Origin: Acetobacteraceae bacterium
Lineage (GTDB): Bacteria; Pseudomonadota; Alphaproteobacteria; Acetobacterales; Acetobacteraceae
Direction of reading: 5' to 3'
NCBI GenBank assembly: GCA_003151425.1
Contig: PLXO01000092.1
Span: 1-37,020, forward strand
DNA length: 37,020 bases
In this document: one piece after another, positions 8,950 through 17,461 of the stretch
How the letters are laid out: every line of letters starts with the position of its first letter
Numbering within the stretch: position 1 is the first letter of the stretch
Notes under the pieces: generated by a model
Told to the model about the DNA's origin: nothing
The model's database searches: none
What the model saw: only the letters and a program-made list of their open reading frames with translations
Program-made: the position numbers and the translations under genes

Positions 8950-9771
8950 TCATCCCTTGCTGAATCTGGAGTCGCGCCAGTCCAGCGCGGCCTTCAGACC
9001 CACCTCGCGGCGCAAGCGGTTGAACTCGGCACGCTCGGCGCCACCGCCGCTCTCGATCAGCGCGTCGGTGTCGACGGCGGCGAGCAGCGCCTGGCGCATG
9101 CCCATGATCTCGTAGCTGCGGTTGATGGCGCGCTTGGTAAGCTGCACCGACCGCGGCGCCGCGGCGGCGATGTCGCGCGCCACCTGCAACGCCGTGTCTA
9201 GCTCGCTCCCCAGCGGTACCACGCGATTGACGATGCCCATCGCGAGCGCGCGCCCCGCGTCGATCTGGTCGTTGCCTGTGAGCAACAGCTCCTTGGCCAG
9301 CTTGGGCGTGGTCATCCAGGGCAGCAGCAGCGCGACGATGCCGGATCCGAAGCGTACCTCTGGCTCGCCGAAGCGGGTGCCTTCGGCGGCAATGGTGATG
9401 TCGCAGGAAAGCGCCATCTCGAATCCGCCGGCCAGCGCGAAGCCGTGCACCGCCGCGATGGTCGGCTTCGGGCAGTCCCAGAACTGCATCAGAAAACCGA
9501 AGTCGAAGCCGAGAAGCTCGCGCCACTGGTCGATGTCGGTGATCGTCTGCTGGGCCGATTCCTTCATGTCGAAGCCGGCCGAGAAGGCGCGGCCGTTGCC
9601 GTGCAGGATGATCGCGTGGACCTGGGGATCCGAGATGAATGTTGTCATCGCCGCGGTCACGTCTTCGATCAGCGCGCGATTGATGGCGTTCAACACCGCG
9701 GGACGGTTCAGCGACAGGACGGCCACGCGTCCGTCAATGCGGGTCTCGATCGTCGTATAGGTCTGGTTCAC
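8950..9771 (-). CDS. Enoyl-CoA hydratase/isomerase family protein (crotonase)
   Basis: A 273-residue crotonase-fold enzyme acting on acyl-CoA thioesters. The oxyanion-hole segment GNGRAFSAGFDM and the FGEPEVRFG segment with the usual active-site glutamate are both present, with typical spacing, and the length is normal. It faces the operon above and ends 34 bp from its stop. The next upstream gene on the same strand is an NDP-forming acyl-CoA synthetase only 18 bp away, so the two are likely co-transcribed and could activate and hydrate the same acyl group. The specific substrate cannot be told from sequence. Confidence 0.9.
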   Translation of the reverse strand: MNQTYTTIETRIDGRVAVLSLNRPAVLNAINRALIEDVTAAMTTFISDPQVHAIILHGNGRAFSAGFDMKESAQQTITDIDQWRELLGFDFGFLMQFWDCPKPTIAAVHGFALAGGFEMALSCDITIAAEGTRFGEPEVRFGSGIVALLLPWMTTPKLAKELLLTGNDQIDAGRALAMGIVNRVVPLGSELDTALQVARDIAAAAPRSVQLTKRAINRSYEIMGMRQALLAAVDTDALIESGGGAERAEFNRLRREVGLKAALDWRDSRFSKG

Positions 9772-9789
9772 GCGGCACTTCCCGATCGG

Positions 9790-11943
9790 TTAGGGGTTAC
9801 GGAGTGGCAAAAATAGCGCGTCGACCGCAAGCGCGCCCGAGGGCGCGGCGATCACCGGGTTGAGGTCGATCGCCGCGAACAACGGGCCGATCGTCGCGCA
9901 GAGCACACTGAAACGCTCGATCGCCAGCGCCAGTGCGTCGAGATCGGCCTTGGGACGCCCACGATAGCCCTGCAGCAACTTGTAGCCTTGGAGGCGCTCG
10001 AGATAGCCACGCGCCGCGGCTGCACTGATCGGCGGTTGGAATGTTACGATGTCGGCCAGAATCTCAGTGAGGACGCCGCCCAGCCCAACCGTCACCATCG
10101 GCCCGAATTGCGCATCATTGGTCATGCCCAACAGTACCTCGGTCCCCGTCGGCGCCTGCGCCTGCACCTGGACCAGCTTGCCGCACGACGCGGCGATGCG
10201 CGTGTAGGCCTCGGCGACGGCGGCGCGGTCGCGCAGGCCGAGGGCGACCCCGCGGGCTTCGGTCTTGTGCAGGATATCCGGCGCCGCGGTCTTCAGCACC
10301 ACCGGGAAGCCCAGCCGCTCGGCGGCAGCCACGGTTGCCGCGACATCAGCGGTGAAGGCGCTGGGCGATGCCGGAATGTCGAACAATTCAAGCAGCCGCA
10401 GCGCCTGCGGCAGCTGCAGTGCGTCGCTCGCGCCATGCCCCAGGGCCGGACCGCGCACCTGCTCGCGCGCCGCGTCCAGCATGGGCCGCGGGGGCAAGGC
10501 AGGCGGTGCGGTGCGGGTTTCGTTCCGCCGGCGTTGCCAATCGATCAGGTGTCGCATCGCCGTGAGCGCCGTGGTCGTTCCCATCAGTACCGGCACGCCG
10601 AGCGCGCGCAGCCGCGTCGCTTCCTCCCGGCTCACGGAGCTGTGGATATTGCCGAATACCAGCGCCGGCTTGGCGGTCGCCGCGAACGCATGCTCGATCG
10701 CCGTCGAAGACGCACGGGCGTAAGGGCGGCCGTGCACCAGATTGGTCGCCAGCGCCACCACGGCGACGCCGGGATCATTGGCGAGCGCACCCAGGCACTC
10801 CTCGAGGAGCATGCCGCCGTCGCCATACGAATCGACCGGGTTCTGCGGTTCCATTCCGGGATCGAGAATATCTGCGAGCCGCGCGCTCGTCGCCGGGGTG
10901 ACCTCGGCCATTGGTGCACCGATGTCGGTGGCCAGATCGACGATGAGTTCGCGCTCGCCGCCGGAGTCCGTGACGATGCCGATCCCGCCGGCGCCCGGTC
11001 GGCGCGGCGAGCGGAGCAGTTCCACCGTGTCCAGCAGCTCGTCCGGCGTCGCGACGCGGATCACGTTGTGACGCTCGAAGATCGCGCCATAGGCAGCGTC
11101 GGATCCGGCGAGCGCGCCGCTATGGGCAAGGGCAAAGCGTTGGCCGCGCTCTGTCCTGCCGAGCTTCAGCACCACCACCGGAATGCCCAGGCGATCCGCC
11201 TTCTCGACGGCGGCGAGGAAGCGCTCGGGTGCGCGCACGGTCTCCATCAGGCAGGCGATCACCCGCGTCTCAGGCGAGGTCAGCAGGAACTCGATATAGT
11301 CCGCCATGGTCGTCGCGATCTCCTGGCCGGCGGAGATCGCATAGTTGAAAACCAGGTCGCGCTGATTGCCGATCAGGCCCGACCAGGTCGAGCCGCTGTG
11401 GGAAATGAGACCGACAGTGCCTGAGGTTTCCGGTAAAGGCGGCGGGTCGCCGGACATCTTGATGCCGTCGACAGAATTGAAAAAGCCCATGCAATTGTTG
11501 CCACAGACCGCCATACCCGCCGTGCGGGCGATCGCCGCAAGGCGTTCGATCCGGGAGGGGCCGCCGCCCGGCGGCTCATAGGCGCGGCCAAACAGCACCC
11601 CGCCGCGCACGCCGGCATCAGCCGCGTCCGCGAGCGCCGCCTCGACCACATCGTCGGAAACCGCAAAGGCAGCACAATCCGCCAGCTCCGGCAGCGCTTT
11701 GAAGTCAGGATAGCAGCGGTGGCCGGCGATTTCCGCGTACCGGGGATTGATCGGATACACCGCGCCGCGGTAGCGACCGCTGGTGATCGAGTTCAGCAGA
11801 CGCTGGCCGAAGGAGCCATCTCGGGCCGAGGCGCCAACGATGGCAATCGAGCGCGGACGCAGCAGCGCTTCAAGTGCGGTCGTGGTCCGGTGCGCTGTGC
11901 CATCGGCGCCCGCTTCCACCGTGGCCTTCGCTTGAGACACCAT
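9790..11943 (-). CDS. Acetate/acyl-CoA ligase family protein, NDP-forming (fused subunits)
   Basis: About 717 residues from the ATG at 11943; the frame is open to 12018 but the extra residues are basic, low-complexity and unlike the family. Order of parts: a CoA-binding Rossmann domain starting with SIAIVGASAR, two succinyl-CoA-ligase-like domains, and a C-terminal ATP-grasp domain (from about residue 490). AHSGALAG matches the segment with the phosphorylated histidine in this family. Such enzymes convert an acid, CoA and NTP to acyl-CoA, or the reverse. It sits directly upstream of the crotonase on the same strand. Which acid is used is unknown. Confidence 0.87.
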   Translation of the reverse strand: MVSQAKATVEAGADGTAHRTTTALEALLRPRSIAIVGASARDGSFGQRLLNSITSGRYRGAVYPINPRYAEIAGHRCYPDFKALPELADCAAFAVSDDVVEAALADAADAGVRGGVLFGRAYEPPGGGPSRIERLAAIARTAGMAVCGNNCMGFFNSVDGIKMSGDPPPLPETSGTVGLISHSGSTWSGLIGNQRDLVFNYAISAGQEIATTMADYIEFLLTSPETRVIACLMETVRAPERFLAAVEKADRLGIPVVVLKLGRTERGQRFALAHSGALAGSDAAYGAIFERHNVIRVATPDELLDTVELLRSPRRPGAGGIGIVTDSGGERELIVDLATDIGAPMAEVTPATSARLADILDPGMEPQNPVDSYGDGGMLLEECLGALANDPGVAVVALATNLVHGRPYARASSTAIEHAFAATAKPALVFGNIHSSVSREEATRLRALGVPVLMGTTTALTAMRHLIDWQRRRNETRTAPPALPPRPMLDAAREQVRGPALGHGASDALQLPQALRLLELFDIPASPSAFTADVAATVAAAERLGFPVVLKTAAPDILHKTEARGVALGLRDRAAVAEAYTRIAASCGKLVQVQAQAPTGTEVLLGMTNDAQFGPMVTVGLGGVLTEILADIVTFQPPISAAAARGYLERLQGYKLLQGYRGRPKADLDALALAIERFSVLCATIGPLFAAIDLNPVIAAPSGALAVDALFLPLRNP

Positions 11944-12234
11944 TGAACGCAACGACCCGATCCTTGCGCCGACGCCGGACCGCGTCTGTGCGGACGCGCC
12001 GGTCCGCGCCGAACGCAAGTCTAATCCCGATCACCACGATGCCGCAACCGGTGTCTCGGATGAGGAGTACAGCGGACAAGGTACCGGGCGCGAACACCGC
12101 ACTGACCGAACTTGCCGAGACGCCTGAGCACACCGCAGTGCCGTGCCCTACCTCACATGGCATTCCCTGATCGCTCCCACCAGGTGCCGGGGATTGAGGT
12201 GGAGCTCGTGAAGGAGGTCTAGGCTGAGGAGGCG

Positions 12235-12708
12235 TCAGACATGTTCGCGACTGGTGCTCAAGGTGGCGTCGTCGCGGGACCTGATTGCGGCGTATTCCTG
12301 CAGCCACCTAGCGCCATCGCACGGGTAGAAGGCTCCTTCCGGCGTCAGGATGGCACAATCCTGGGTAAAGCGATCCGACCCGAGCTGGATGTCCCAGGTC
12401 GTGTTCATCCGGGAAAGGCGCACTTCCTCATCGTTCACCCGCAAACTCACGTAGAGGCCTCCCTCGGAGACATCGTCGCCACAGCGGAAGCCGAAGCTTA
12501 ATTCGACGTTCACCTCGACCGGTTCTCCATCGAGAATGGCGCCCAGAGCCTGCCAAGCCTCGCCGACAGCCATCAGGTCATTGGCGCTGCGAGCGGTAGC
12601 GGCGAAGGCACGGACAGCATCGCGTAGCACTTCCAGCCGTCCGCGGTCAGCGTCGGTAAGCTGCCAGGACGGACTGTCCTCGTCGGAGCCGCGCTCGATC
12701 TCGTTCAT
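12235..12708 (-). CDS. Hypothetical protein, 157 residues
   Basis: I do not recognise this protein. It has an acidic, helical N-terminal half and a C-terminal half rich in beta-type segments (for example SFGFRCGDDVSEGGLYVSLRV), which reads like genuine protein. A GGAG lies about 12 bases before the ATG at 12708. It is at the junction between the metabolic genes and the integrative element, separated by about 200 bp of apparently empty DNA on either side (12019-12234 partly, 12709-12914), so it may be the last chromosomal gene or the first element gene. Confidence 0.55.
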   Translation of the reverse strand: MNEIERGSDEDSPSWQLTDADRGRLEVLRDAVRAFAATARSANDLMAVGEAWQALGAILDGEPVEVNVELSFGFRCGDDVSEGGLYVSLRVNDEEVRLSRMNTTWDIQLGSDRFTQDCAILTPEGAFYPCDGARWLQEYAAIRSRDDATLSTSREHV

Positions 12709-12914
12709 GTTGCGCGCTCCATGGCCAGCGTGTCGATCACGCTTCTCACGTCACGGCATCGCAGATCATAGTTCGCGGCCGGCGGGCCGGAAAGCTCATC
12801 ATTCCACGGGCACGGCAATACCGCCAGTGGATTGAATCAGACGTTCAGTACCCGTGCACAAATCTCGGCTAACCGACCGGCCGCTGGCACGATAGTGAGC
12901 GCCCACCCCGCCCG

Positions 12915-13202
12915 TCAGCCCCGCGGCCTGAGGTGCTGCACCACGGCCTCTCGCAAGATCGCGGAAAGCTGGGCGTTCGGTTCCTTGGCAAGCTTCCTGC
13001 GCACCATCTCGCCGGCCAACAGACGATAGACCTCCGGTGACAAGGTCGCAGTGACTTTGATGAAGTCGCCTTTCTCGCCATGTGGTGCGTGCGCCTCGAT
13101 TGGTAGCGGGGAGGTGATTATGGCTTTCCGTCTTCCCGAATTACGACTTTCGGATAGCGGGCGCCCGCGTGCGCCGGGTCGAGGCGTTGCCTTTGCGCTC
13201 AT
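12915..13202 (-). CDS. Small ribbon-helix-helix-like protein
   Basis: 95 residues. The N-terminal 40 are basic and low in complexity. The C-terminal half has a beta strand then two helices (FIKVTATLSPEVYRLLAGEM followed by a helix containing LSAILREAVVQHL), as in ribbon-helix-helix DNA-binding proteins of antitoxin or relaxosome type. It overlaps the end of the 106-residue gene upstream by 62 bp and so is either translationally coupled or starts at a later codon. It is the last gene of the three-gene integrase cluster and could be a regulator or recombination accessory; this is inference. Confidence 0.5.
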   Translation of the reverse strand: MSAKATPRPGARGRPLSESRNSGRRKAIITSPLPIEAHAPHGEKGDFIKVTATLSPEVYRLLAGEMVRRKLAKEPNAQLSAILREAVVQHLRPRG

Positions 13203-13461
13203 ACGGTTCGTGTCCCATCAACGGCGTCGGCAGGTGTCCATCAGACGCCCGCTCTGTGTCAGTAGTGGCACGATTCCACCAATCCCGCACCGTCTCGCCC
13301 GGCCGGAATGTCTCGCGCGCCTTTGCAATCGCCTGATCGGCCGGCACCCCCGCATCCTGGTGCAGCGCGGTTGCGACGGCGCCGAGATCGCGGTCAAGGT
13401 CGGCATCTCGATCGAGCCGGGCCGCGGTCAAAGCGCGGCAGCGGGGCACGGCGCGGCTCAT
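13141..13461 (-). CDS. Hypothetical protein downstream of integrase
   Basis: A 106-residue protein whose ATG overlaps the integrase stop (ATGA). It has a helical Asp/Ala/Arg-rich middle and a short aromatic segment (VRDWWNRATTD). I do not recognise a family. The position suggests coupled expression with the integrase, perhaps as a recombination directionality or accessory protein, but no DNA-binding motif is obvious. Confidence 0.5.
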   Translation of the reverse strand: MSRAVPRCRALTAARLDRDADLDRDLGAVATALHQDAGVPADQAIAKARETFRPGETVRDWWNRATTDTERASDGHLPTPLMGHEPYERKGNASTRRTRAPAIRKS

Positions 13462-14423
13462 AGGAAGCCGGCCCCGGCATGGTCGCGGAACAGATCGGCG
13501 CGGCGCACGTAGCCTCGCAACGTGTCCACGCTACGGTGGCGGCTGACTTCCATCATTTTGAAGACGTTCGCCCCGTGCTCCGCCGCCGTGGTCAGGAACC
13601 CGGCGCGCAGGCTGTGGCCGGCATACTCGGCCGGATCGAGGCCCGCACGCTTGGCATGCGCCTTGATGACCAGCGCGACACTCTGTGCCGTCAGAGCACC
13701 GGGCAGCAGTCGGCCGCCCTTGGCGATCGGCCGGAAGACCGGGCCTTCCGTGATGCCGGCCGCGTCCAGCCAAGCCCGCACGGCCTCGACCGGCCGCAGC
13801 TTGCCGCCGGCCGGGATGGCGATTTCCTGGCCCACGCTTTCCTGGTCGGTCTTCGAGTGGCGGATCGTAACGCGCAGGCCTCCCTCCACCTCGATCAGAT
13901 CGGCCACGGTCAGGGCGACAAGTTCGGAACGGCGGAATGCGCCGGCGAAGCCCAGCAGCAACAGGGCACGGTCGCGCTTGCCTGCCAGCGTACCGGCTGG
14001 GATGCCGGCGATCATGTCCGCGATGCGATCAGCCGTGGCGGCGGCCTTCTGGTCGGGCGCGGTGCCGATGGTGCGGCGGATACCGCGCATCACGATCTTG
14101 ACCGTCTCGGAGTCGGTGGGGAGCACGTGCCCGGCCAGGCGGTGCGCATAGCGGATCGCGGCGGCCTTGCGGCTGATCGTGGACGCCTTGGCGCCGGCCG
14201 TTGCCTGTGCGGCCAGGAAGGCAGCGATCGTCTCAGGGCTGGCCGGCATTGGCTCGGCGTTGCGAATGCGGCACCAGTCGGTGAACGCGGCGAAGTCGGA
14301 GCGGTAGGCGCGGCGGGTCGCGGCGGATTTCTCGGCCAGGGCGAAGTCGTGGGCCGCGTCGGTCTCGGCCTGGATCGTAGCGGGCAGGGCGCCAGCTTCG
14401 ATGGTGGCGGGCAAGGTCTCCAT
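13458..14423 (-). CDS. Tyrosine-type site-specific recombinase, XerC/D-like
   Basis: 321 residues, with an N-terminal SAM-like core-binding domain (residues 25-100) and a C-terminal catalytic domain. The catalytic set is visible: Arg in FRRSEL (about 164), H270-x2-R273 in HSLRAG, His296 and the nucleophile Tyr305 in LRGYVR. It therefore appears intact. It is not of the same subfamily as the P4-type integrase at 26453-27679. It forms a cluster with the two small downstream genes and lies at the far end of the element. It may serve this element, resolve multimers, or belong to a second, nested element. Confidence 0.9.
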   Translation of the reverse strand: METLPATIEAGALPATIQAETDAAHDFALAEKSAATRRAYRSDFAAFTDWCRIRNAEPMPASPETIAAFLAAQATAGAKASTISRKAAAIRYAHRLAGHVLPTDSETVKIVMRGIRRTIGTAPDQKAAATADRIADMIAGIPAGTLAGKRDRALLLLGFAGAFRRSELVALTVADLIEVEGGLRVTIRHSKTDQESVGQEIAIPAGGKLRPVEAVRAWLDAAGITEGPVFRPIAKGGRLLPGALTAQSVALVIKAHAKRAGLDPAEYAGHSLRAGFLTTAAEHGANVFKMMEVSRHRSVDTLRGYVRRADLFRDHAGAGFL

Positions 14424-14449
14424 GGGGCGATCCGTTGCTAGTGAGAATG

Positions 14450-14472
14450 CGTGTTATCGCTACCGGAACACG
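14450..14472. repeat. Short inverted repeat in the leader of the integrase gene
   Basis: CGTGTT and AACACG form inverted arms 11 bp apart, 27 bp upstream of the integrase start. The geometry resembles a tyrosine-recombinase core site or an autoregulatory operator. Short arms make chance occurrence quite possible. The rest of 14424-14638 contains no gene I can support. Confidence 0.25.
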
Positions 14473-14638
14473 TATTTCGGAAAGACGCAATAGCTGATGG
14501 GCGAATGCCGATATACCGACGCCATGCCGTTTCCTAGGGCAACCCCCGATGCGCACCACATTTCCCCAGCCTGCCCTGGTCCGCTTGTCCGGCGGCGCGC
14601 TGGCGCTGGTCAAGGCGGCGATGGCAGCCTGAGCGGTG

Positions 14639-14785
14639 TCAGCAGTCCGGTTCGTACTCGGGCATGCTGAGCACAGTGTCGCCCAGCACATCGGTCGCCC
14701 GCTCGATCGCCGGCCGTTCCTCCTGCCGCCCGGGCGTCAACCGGACGACCGGAGGGGGCGCACGCTCAACCTCAGACGACGGCAT
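14639..14785 (-). CDS. Small protein, 48 residues, unrecognised
   Basis: A short frame from the ATG at 14785 to TGA at 14639. Its sequence is protein-like rather than random: a proline-rich start, then a helical acidic part (ERPAIERATDVLGDTVLSM) and an acidic end. It lies in the otherwise empty 450-bp gap between the DUF5681 gene and the integrase, on the same strand, 88 bp after the former. I know no family for it. Confidence 0.4.
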   Translation of the reverse strand: MPSSEVERAPPPVVRLTPGRQEERPAIERATDVLGDTVLSMPEYEPDC

Positions 14786-14873
14786 CGGACGCTGCCGCCT
14801 GATCGGACGCCGCATCCGTCAGCACCAGACCGGCCACCCCAGCGCGCTGGCCGCGGCGTGACGGATCGGAGCC

Positions 14874-15382
14874 TCACTCGTCTCTGCTCGGCTCCTCCGC
14901 CTTCCCCGCGATCTCGGTCGGTGCCGGTTCCGGTCCGCCGTCCGTGTAGCGGAGAATCCCGGACCGCAGAATCCGCAGCATGGTTGCGCGGTCTTCACTG
15001 CTGAGGTGGGAAGTGTCGATCGTCACCGGCGGTTTGTCCTCACGCGGATCGTAGTCGGGGGGTTTGCCGTAGGCCCAGGTGAACAGCGTCTGCACAGCAA
15101 CTACGACGACGCGCCCGTCCTCGCGGTTCCGGCCGTTCTCGTCCAGGTCGCGCATGATGTTCGCCAAGGCACGGGCACCGTCGGGACAGGCTTCCCGGCA
15201 GATGTCGCGCACTTCGCGCAGGCTGCGGGGACGCCCGCTCGGGTTGCCGGATTGGCCTGGGCGCCATGGGGGACGATGGCGCCAACCCCGTGGGATGGCA
15301 CGACCGTCGCGCGCGCGGTGTTAGCACCGGACATAGCCGACGCGGCTGTGCTTACGCCTCGGGATGATAAGTCCTCGCTCAT
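14874..15382 (-). pseudogene. DUF5681-type mobile-element protein, interrupted by a one-base frameshift
   Basis: Two overlapping frames make one sensible protein. The ATG at 15382 has a good ribosome binding site (GGAGTGGAGT just upstream) and begins MSEDLSSRG. Its frame runs to the run of five C on the coding strand (15268-15272 as G on the plus strand). There the reading must shift by one base to enter the frame with PWRPGQSGNPSGRPRSL, the hallmark of the DUF5681 domain, and continue to the stop at 14874. One extra C would restore an uninterrupted protein of about 169 residues. The second frame has no usable start of its own before the motif. DUF5681 proteins are common in phages and integrated elements, function unknown. 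Sequencing error and true mutation are both possible. Confidence 0.65.
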
Positions 15383-15504
15383 GTCGTGACTCCACTCCTT
15401 GCCGCCTGCGACCGCACATTGTTCGCCGACCATGCCACTCTGGCCGATGCGTCGCATCAACCACCCACCGCCGTCGGCCGGCAAACCTGCCGATAGCGAC
15501 CCGG

Positions 15505-15813
15505 CTACGTCTCTTCCAGTATCCGCCGCGCCGTCGCATCCAAGAGCCGGATGGTCAGCATGAGTTGCCGCATCTCTTCCGAGTAGCTCCCATGCCGCGT
15601 CTTTGCCCGCCGCATTCGCGCCAGTCCTTCTGGCGTGCGCGGGCCCGTGCTCTTGCCGCCGTGCATTCGACATCGGCCGTTGGGCATCGCTGGCGACTTG
15701 CACGCTCCACCGTTCCGAGTCCGCGCGCCACATCGGGGACAGGATTGCGCCAGTGGCAAGGTGATCCGCCAGTCGGGCAGGCGATGCACGGGGTTGTCCC
15801 TCGGACCGGGCAT
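15505..15813 (-). CDS. HGGxSTG domain protein
   Basis: 102 residues from the ATG at 15813, which overlaps the previous gene's stop (TAATG), so it is translationally coupled. The frame is open to 16134, but that upstream part is only the shadow of the preceding gene. It contains a Cys pair (CPRCG), two more cysteines and MHGGKSTGPRTPEG, the signature of the HGGxSTG family of phage and mobile-element proteins, probably zinc-binding. The C-terminus is helical (SEEMRQLMLTIRLLDATARR). Function unknown; it is regularly found beside DUF5681-like and NALHHG-type proteins in islands, as here. Confidence 0.75.
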   Translation of the reverse strand: MPGPRDNPVHRLPDWRITLPLAQSCPRCGARTRNGGACKSPAMPNGRCRMHGGKSTGPRTPEGLARMRRAKTRHGSYSEEMRQLMLTIRLLDATARRILEET

Positions 15814-16520
15814 TACCCCTCCCCCCGCCCCCCGCGGCCCGCCATGACAGGAACAGCAGCCGGGGACAGGTCCAAGGTTGGGCAGGCCGGTGCCCCCTCT
15901 ATGGCGGCTGGTGGCGGCGCGGCAGACGTGCCCGGTGACACGTTCCCAACGATCGCTTGCCCCCCGTCCTGAACCACCACACGCTCGACCCGGACCACCT
16001 GCGGCCCCTTGCCCCGCTTGCGGTCCAGGGCATCCAGCATATCCGCCATCCCGCGCGCCAGGTTTACGCCGTCCTTGCGCAGCTTGGTCTGAAATTCGCC
16101 GGGCTGGTCTGGGATCATGGCCCTGCGGAGGCACTCCATCGCCCCGAAATGCAGCGCGACGGCCTGCGCGGCCAACATCCCCTCGATCTCATCCTTGGGC
16201 TTGAACGCCCTGAGCGCGGCAATACCCGCGCGCGCACGCTTCGCCTGTCCGTCACTCTCGGTACCCGGAACCCATATCGTCGCCAGCGTCTCGTGCAGGA
16301 TGACGTTGTTGAAGTCGTCCACTTTGGAACCGCCCATCTCGTGGAACGTGCTGGCGCGCACTTCGACTGTTACCACTGGTTTGGTTGGGATGCATTCATT
16401 CGATAGCTTGCGCTCGTTATCCGACAGCGTCGGGCGAGCGTCGGGCACGATGGCATCAGACGCAGCGCCAGCCCTGGCCGCGTGCGCGCGCCGTGGCTCG
16501 CGAGTGGCTGGATTGGTCAT
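15813..16520 (-). CDS. Hypothetical mobile-element protein, 235 residues
   Basis: I do not recognise a named family. From the ATG at 16520 (GGAGAGG about 12 bases upstream) it has a disordered Arg/Ala-rich N-terminus, a central region with a helical core (about residues 60-165), and a Pro/Ala/Gly-rich tail. An in-frame ATG at 16547 is an alternative start. It is coupled to the HGGxSTG gene by a TAATG overlap. The position among packaging-like and zinc-finger proteins suggests a conserved element module; its job is unknown. Confidence 0.6.
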   Translation of the reverse strand: MTNPATREPRRAHAARAGAASDAIVPDARPTLSDNERKLSNECIPTKPVVTVEVRASTFHEMGGSKVDDFNNVILHETLATIWVPGTESDGQAKRARAGIAALRAFKPKDEIEGMLAAQAVALHFGAMECLRRAMIPDQPGEFQTKLRKDGVNLARGMADMLDALDRKRGKGPQVVRVERVVVQDGGQAIVGNVSPGTSAAPPPAAIEGAPACPTLDLSPAAVPVMAGRGGRGEG

Positions 16521-16628
16521 GGAGTAAGTATCCTCTCCTTGCACCATTTGTAGACATCCGAATCGAGACGCTACTCGACCTCCGCGCCGTTTGCCCCGCA
16601 GCCTGCCGCCACGTTTTTGCCAAACAGA

Positions 16629-17441
16629 TCACCCCAGAACCGCAGGCCGCCGCAGCTCCCGCAACCGGAACAGCATGGCGAGCGTCCGCTCCAGCTTACG
16701 GTCCAGGTGGACTTCGTACCGGGCAGTCACTTCCAGCCGCGGGGTGGCATACGCGGAGCCGAACGCCTGCTCCCTGATCGCGCCGCGGTGCTCAAGTTCG
16801 GCAATCGGCCCCTCATACCATTCCGCCCAGTGCCGGCGAACCCAAGCCATCAATGCCTCGGCGGTAGGTTCATAGCGTAGGCCGTCGGCGGGCGGGTCCT
16901 CCAGGCATTCCAGCCAGTATGAGCGGATGTCCTCCCGAGCCGTCGCCAGGACGCGGGCATAGGCGTCCGGTTTCCCAGCGGCGAGGATGTTCATCGCCTT
17001 GCAGGTCAGCGCTTGTTGGCGCTTCACGTCGCGCAGATCGTGTGCGGTGTCCGCCGGTGTCGCTGACAGTGCTTGCGGAATGTCAGCCTTGACCTTGTGC
17101 TTGCCGACCAATGGTAGGAGCGCAGCGGTGGCGACTTGGTCCGAATCTAAGGTGCTGGTGGCGTCCTTGCGCAGCCGCTCGCGGTAGATCGACGCCTCGG
17201 CCAATCGCAATCGGCGCTTGCGCCAGATGATGCCGGTCAGTTCCTCGACGAGATGCTCTTCCGTCGGACCTTGTGGCGTGTGTTCCGCTACCAACGCATT
17301 GAGCAGCGCTTGGTACTCGGTCCGATCCTCCCACGGCAGAACCGCGTAGCGGGACAGCACGCCGTGGTGCAGCGCATTGAAGCGTGTCTCGTCGTAGCTG
17401 GCGTTCGGCACCGCCGGAGCCGGTGGCGATAGGGCGTTCAT
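16629..17441 (-). CDS. Hypothetical mobile-element protein with NALHHG-type N-terminus
   Basis: 270 residues from the ATG at 17441, preceded by GGAGGA. The N-terminus (RFNALHHGVLSR, then VLPWEDRTEYQALL) is like a family common in phages and islands next to HGGxSTG proteins. The remainder is long helices rich in Arg, Leu and Glu, with coiled-coil potential near residues 85-125 and at the C-terminus. The frame extends to 17582 but the additional residues overlap the upstream gene and are not family-like. It starts 20 bp after the upstream gene ends. Function unknown. Confidence 0.7.
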   Translation of the reverse strand: MNALSPPAPAVPNASYDETRFNALHHGVLSRYAVLPWEDRTEYQALLNALVAEHTPQGPTEEHLVEELTGIIWRKRRLRLAEASIYRERLRKDATSTLDSDQVATAALLPLVGKHKVKADIPQALSATPADTAHDLRDVKRQQALTCKAMNILAAGKPDAYARVLATAREDIRSYWLECLEDPPADGLRYEPTAEALMAWVRRHWAEWYEGPIAELEHRGAIREQAFGSAYATPRLEVTARYEVHLDRKLERTLAMLFRLRELRRPAVLG

Positions 17442-17461
17442 CGTGGTCGTCCTCCGCGCTG

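Noticed and set aside
13479..14441. 320-residue plus-strand frame opposite the XerC/D-like recombinase
   Set aside because: The opposite strand has intact recombinase motifs; this frame has none.
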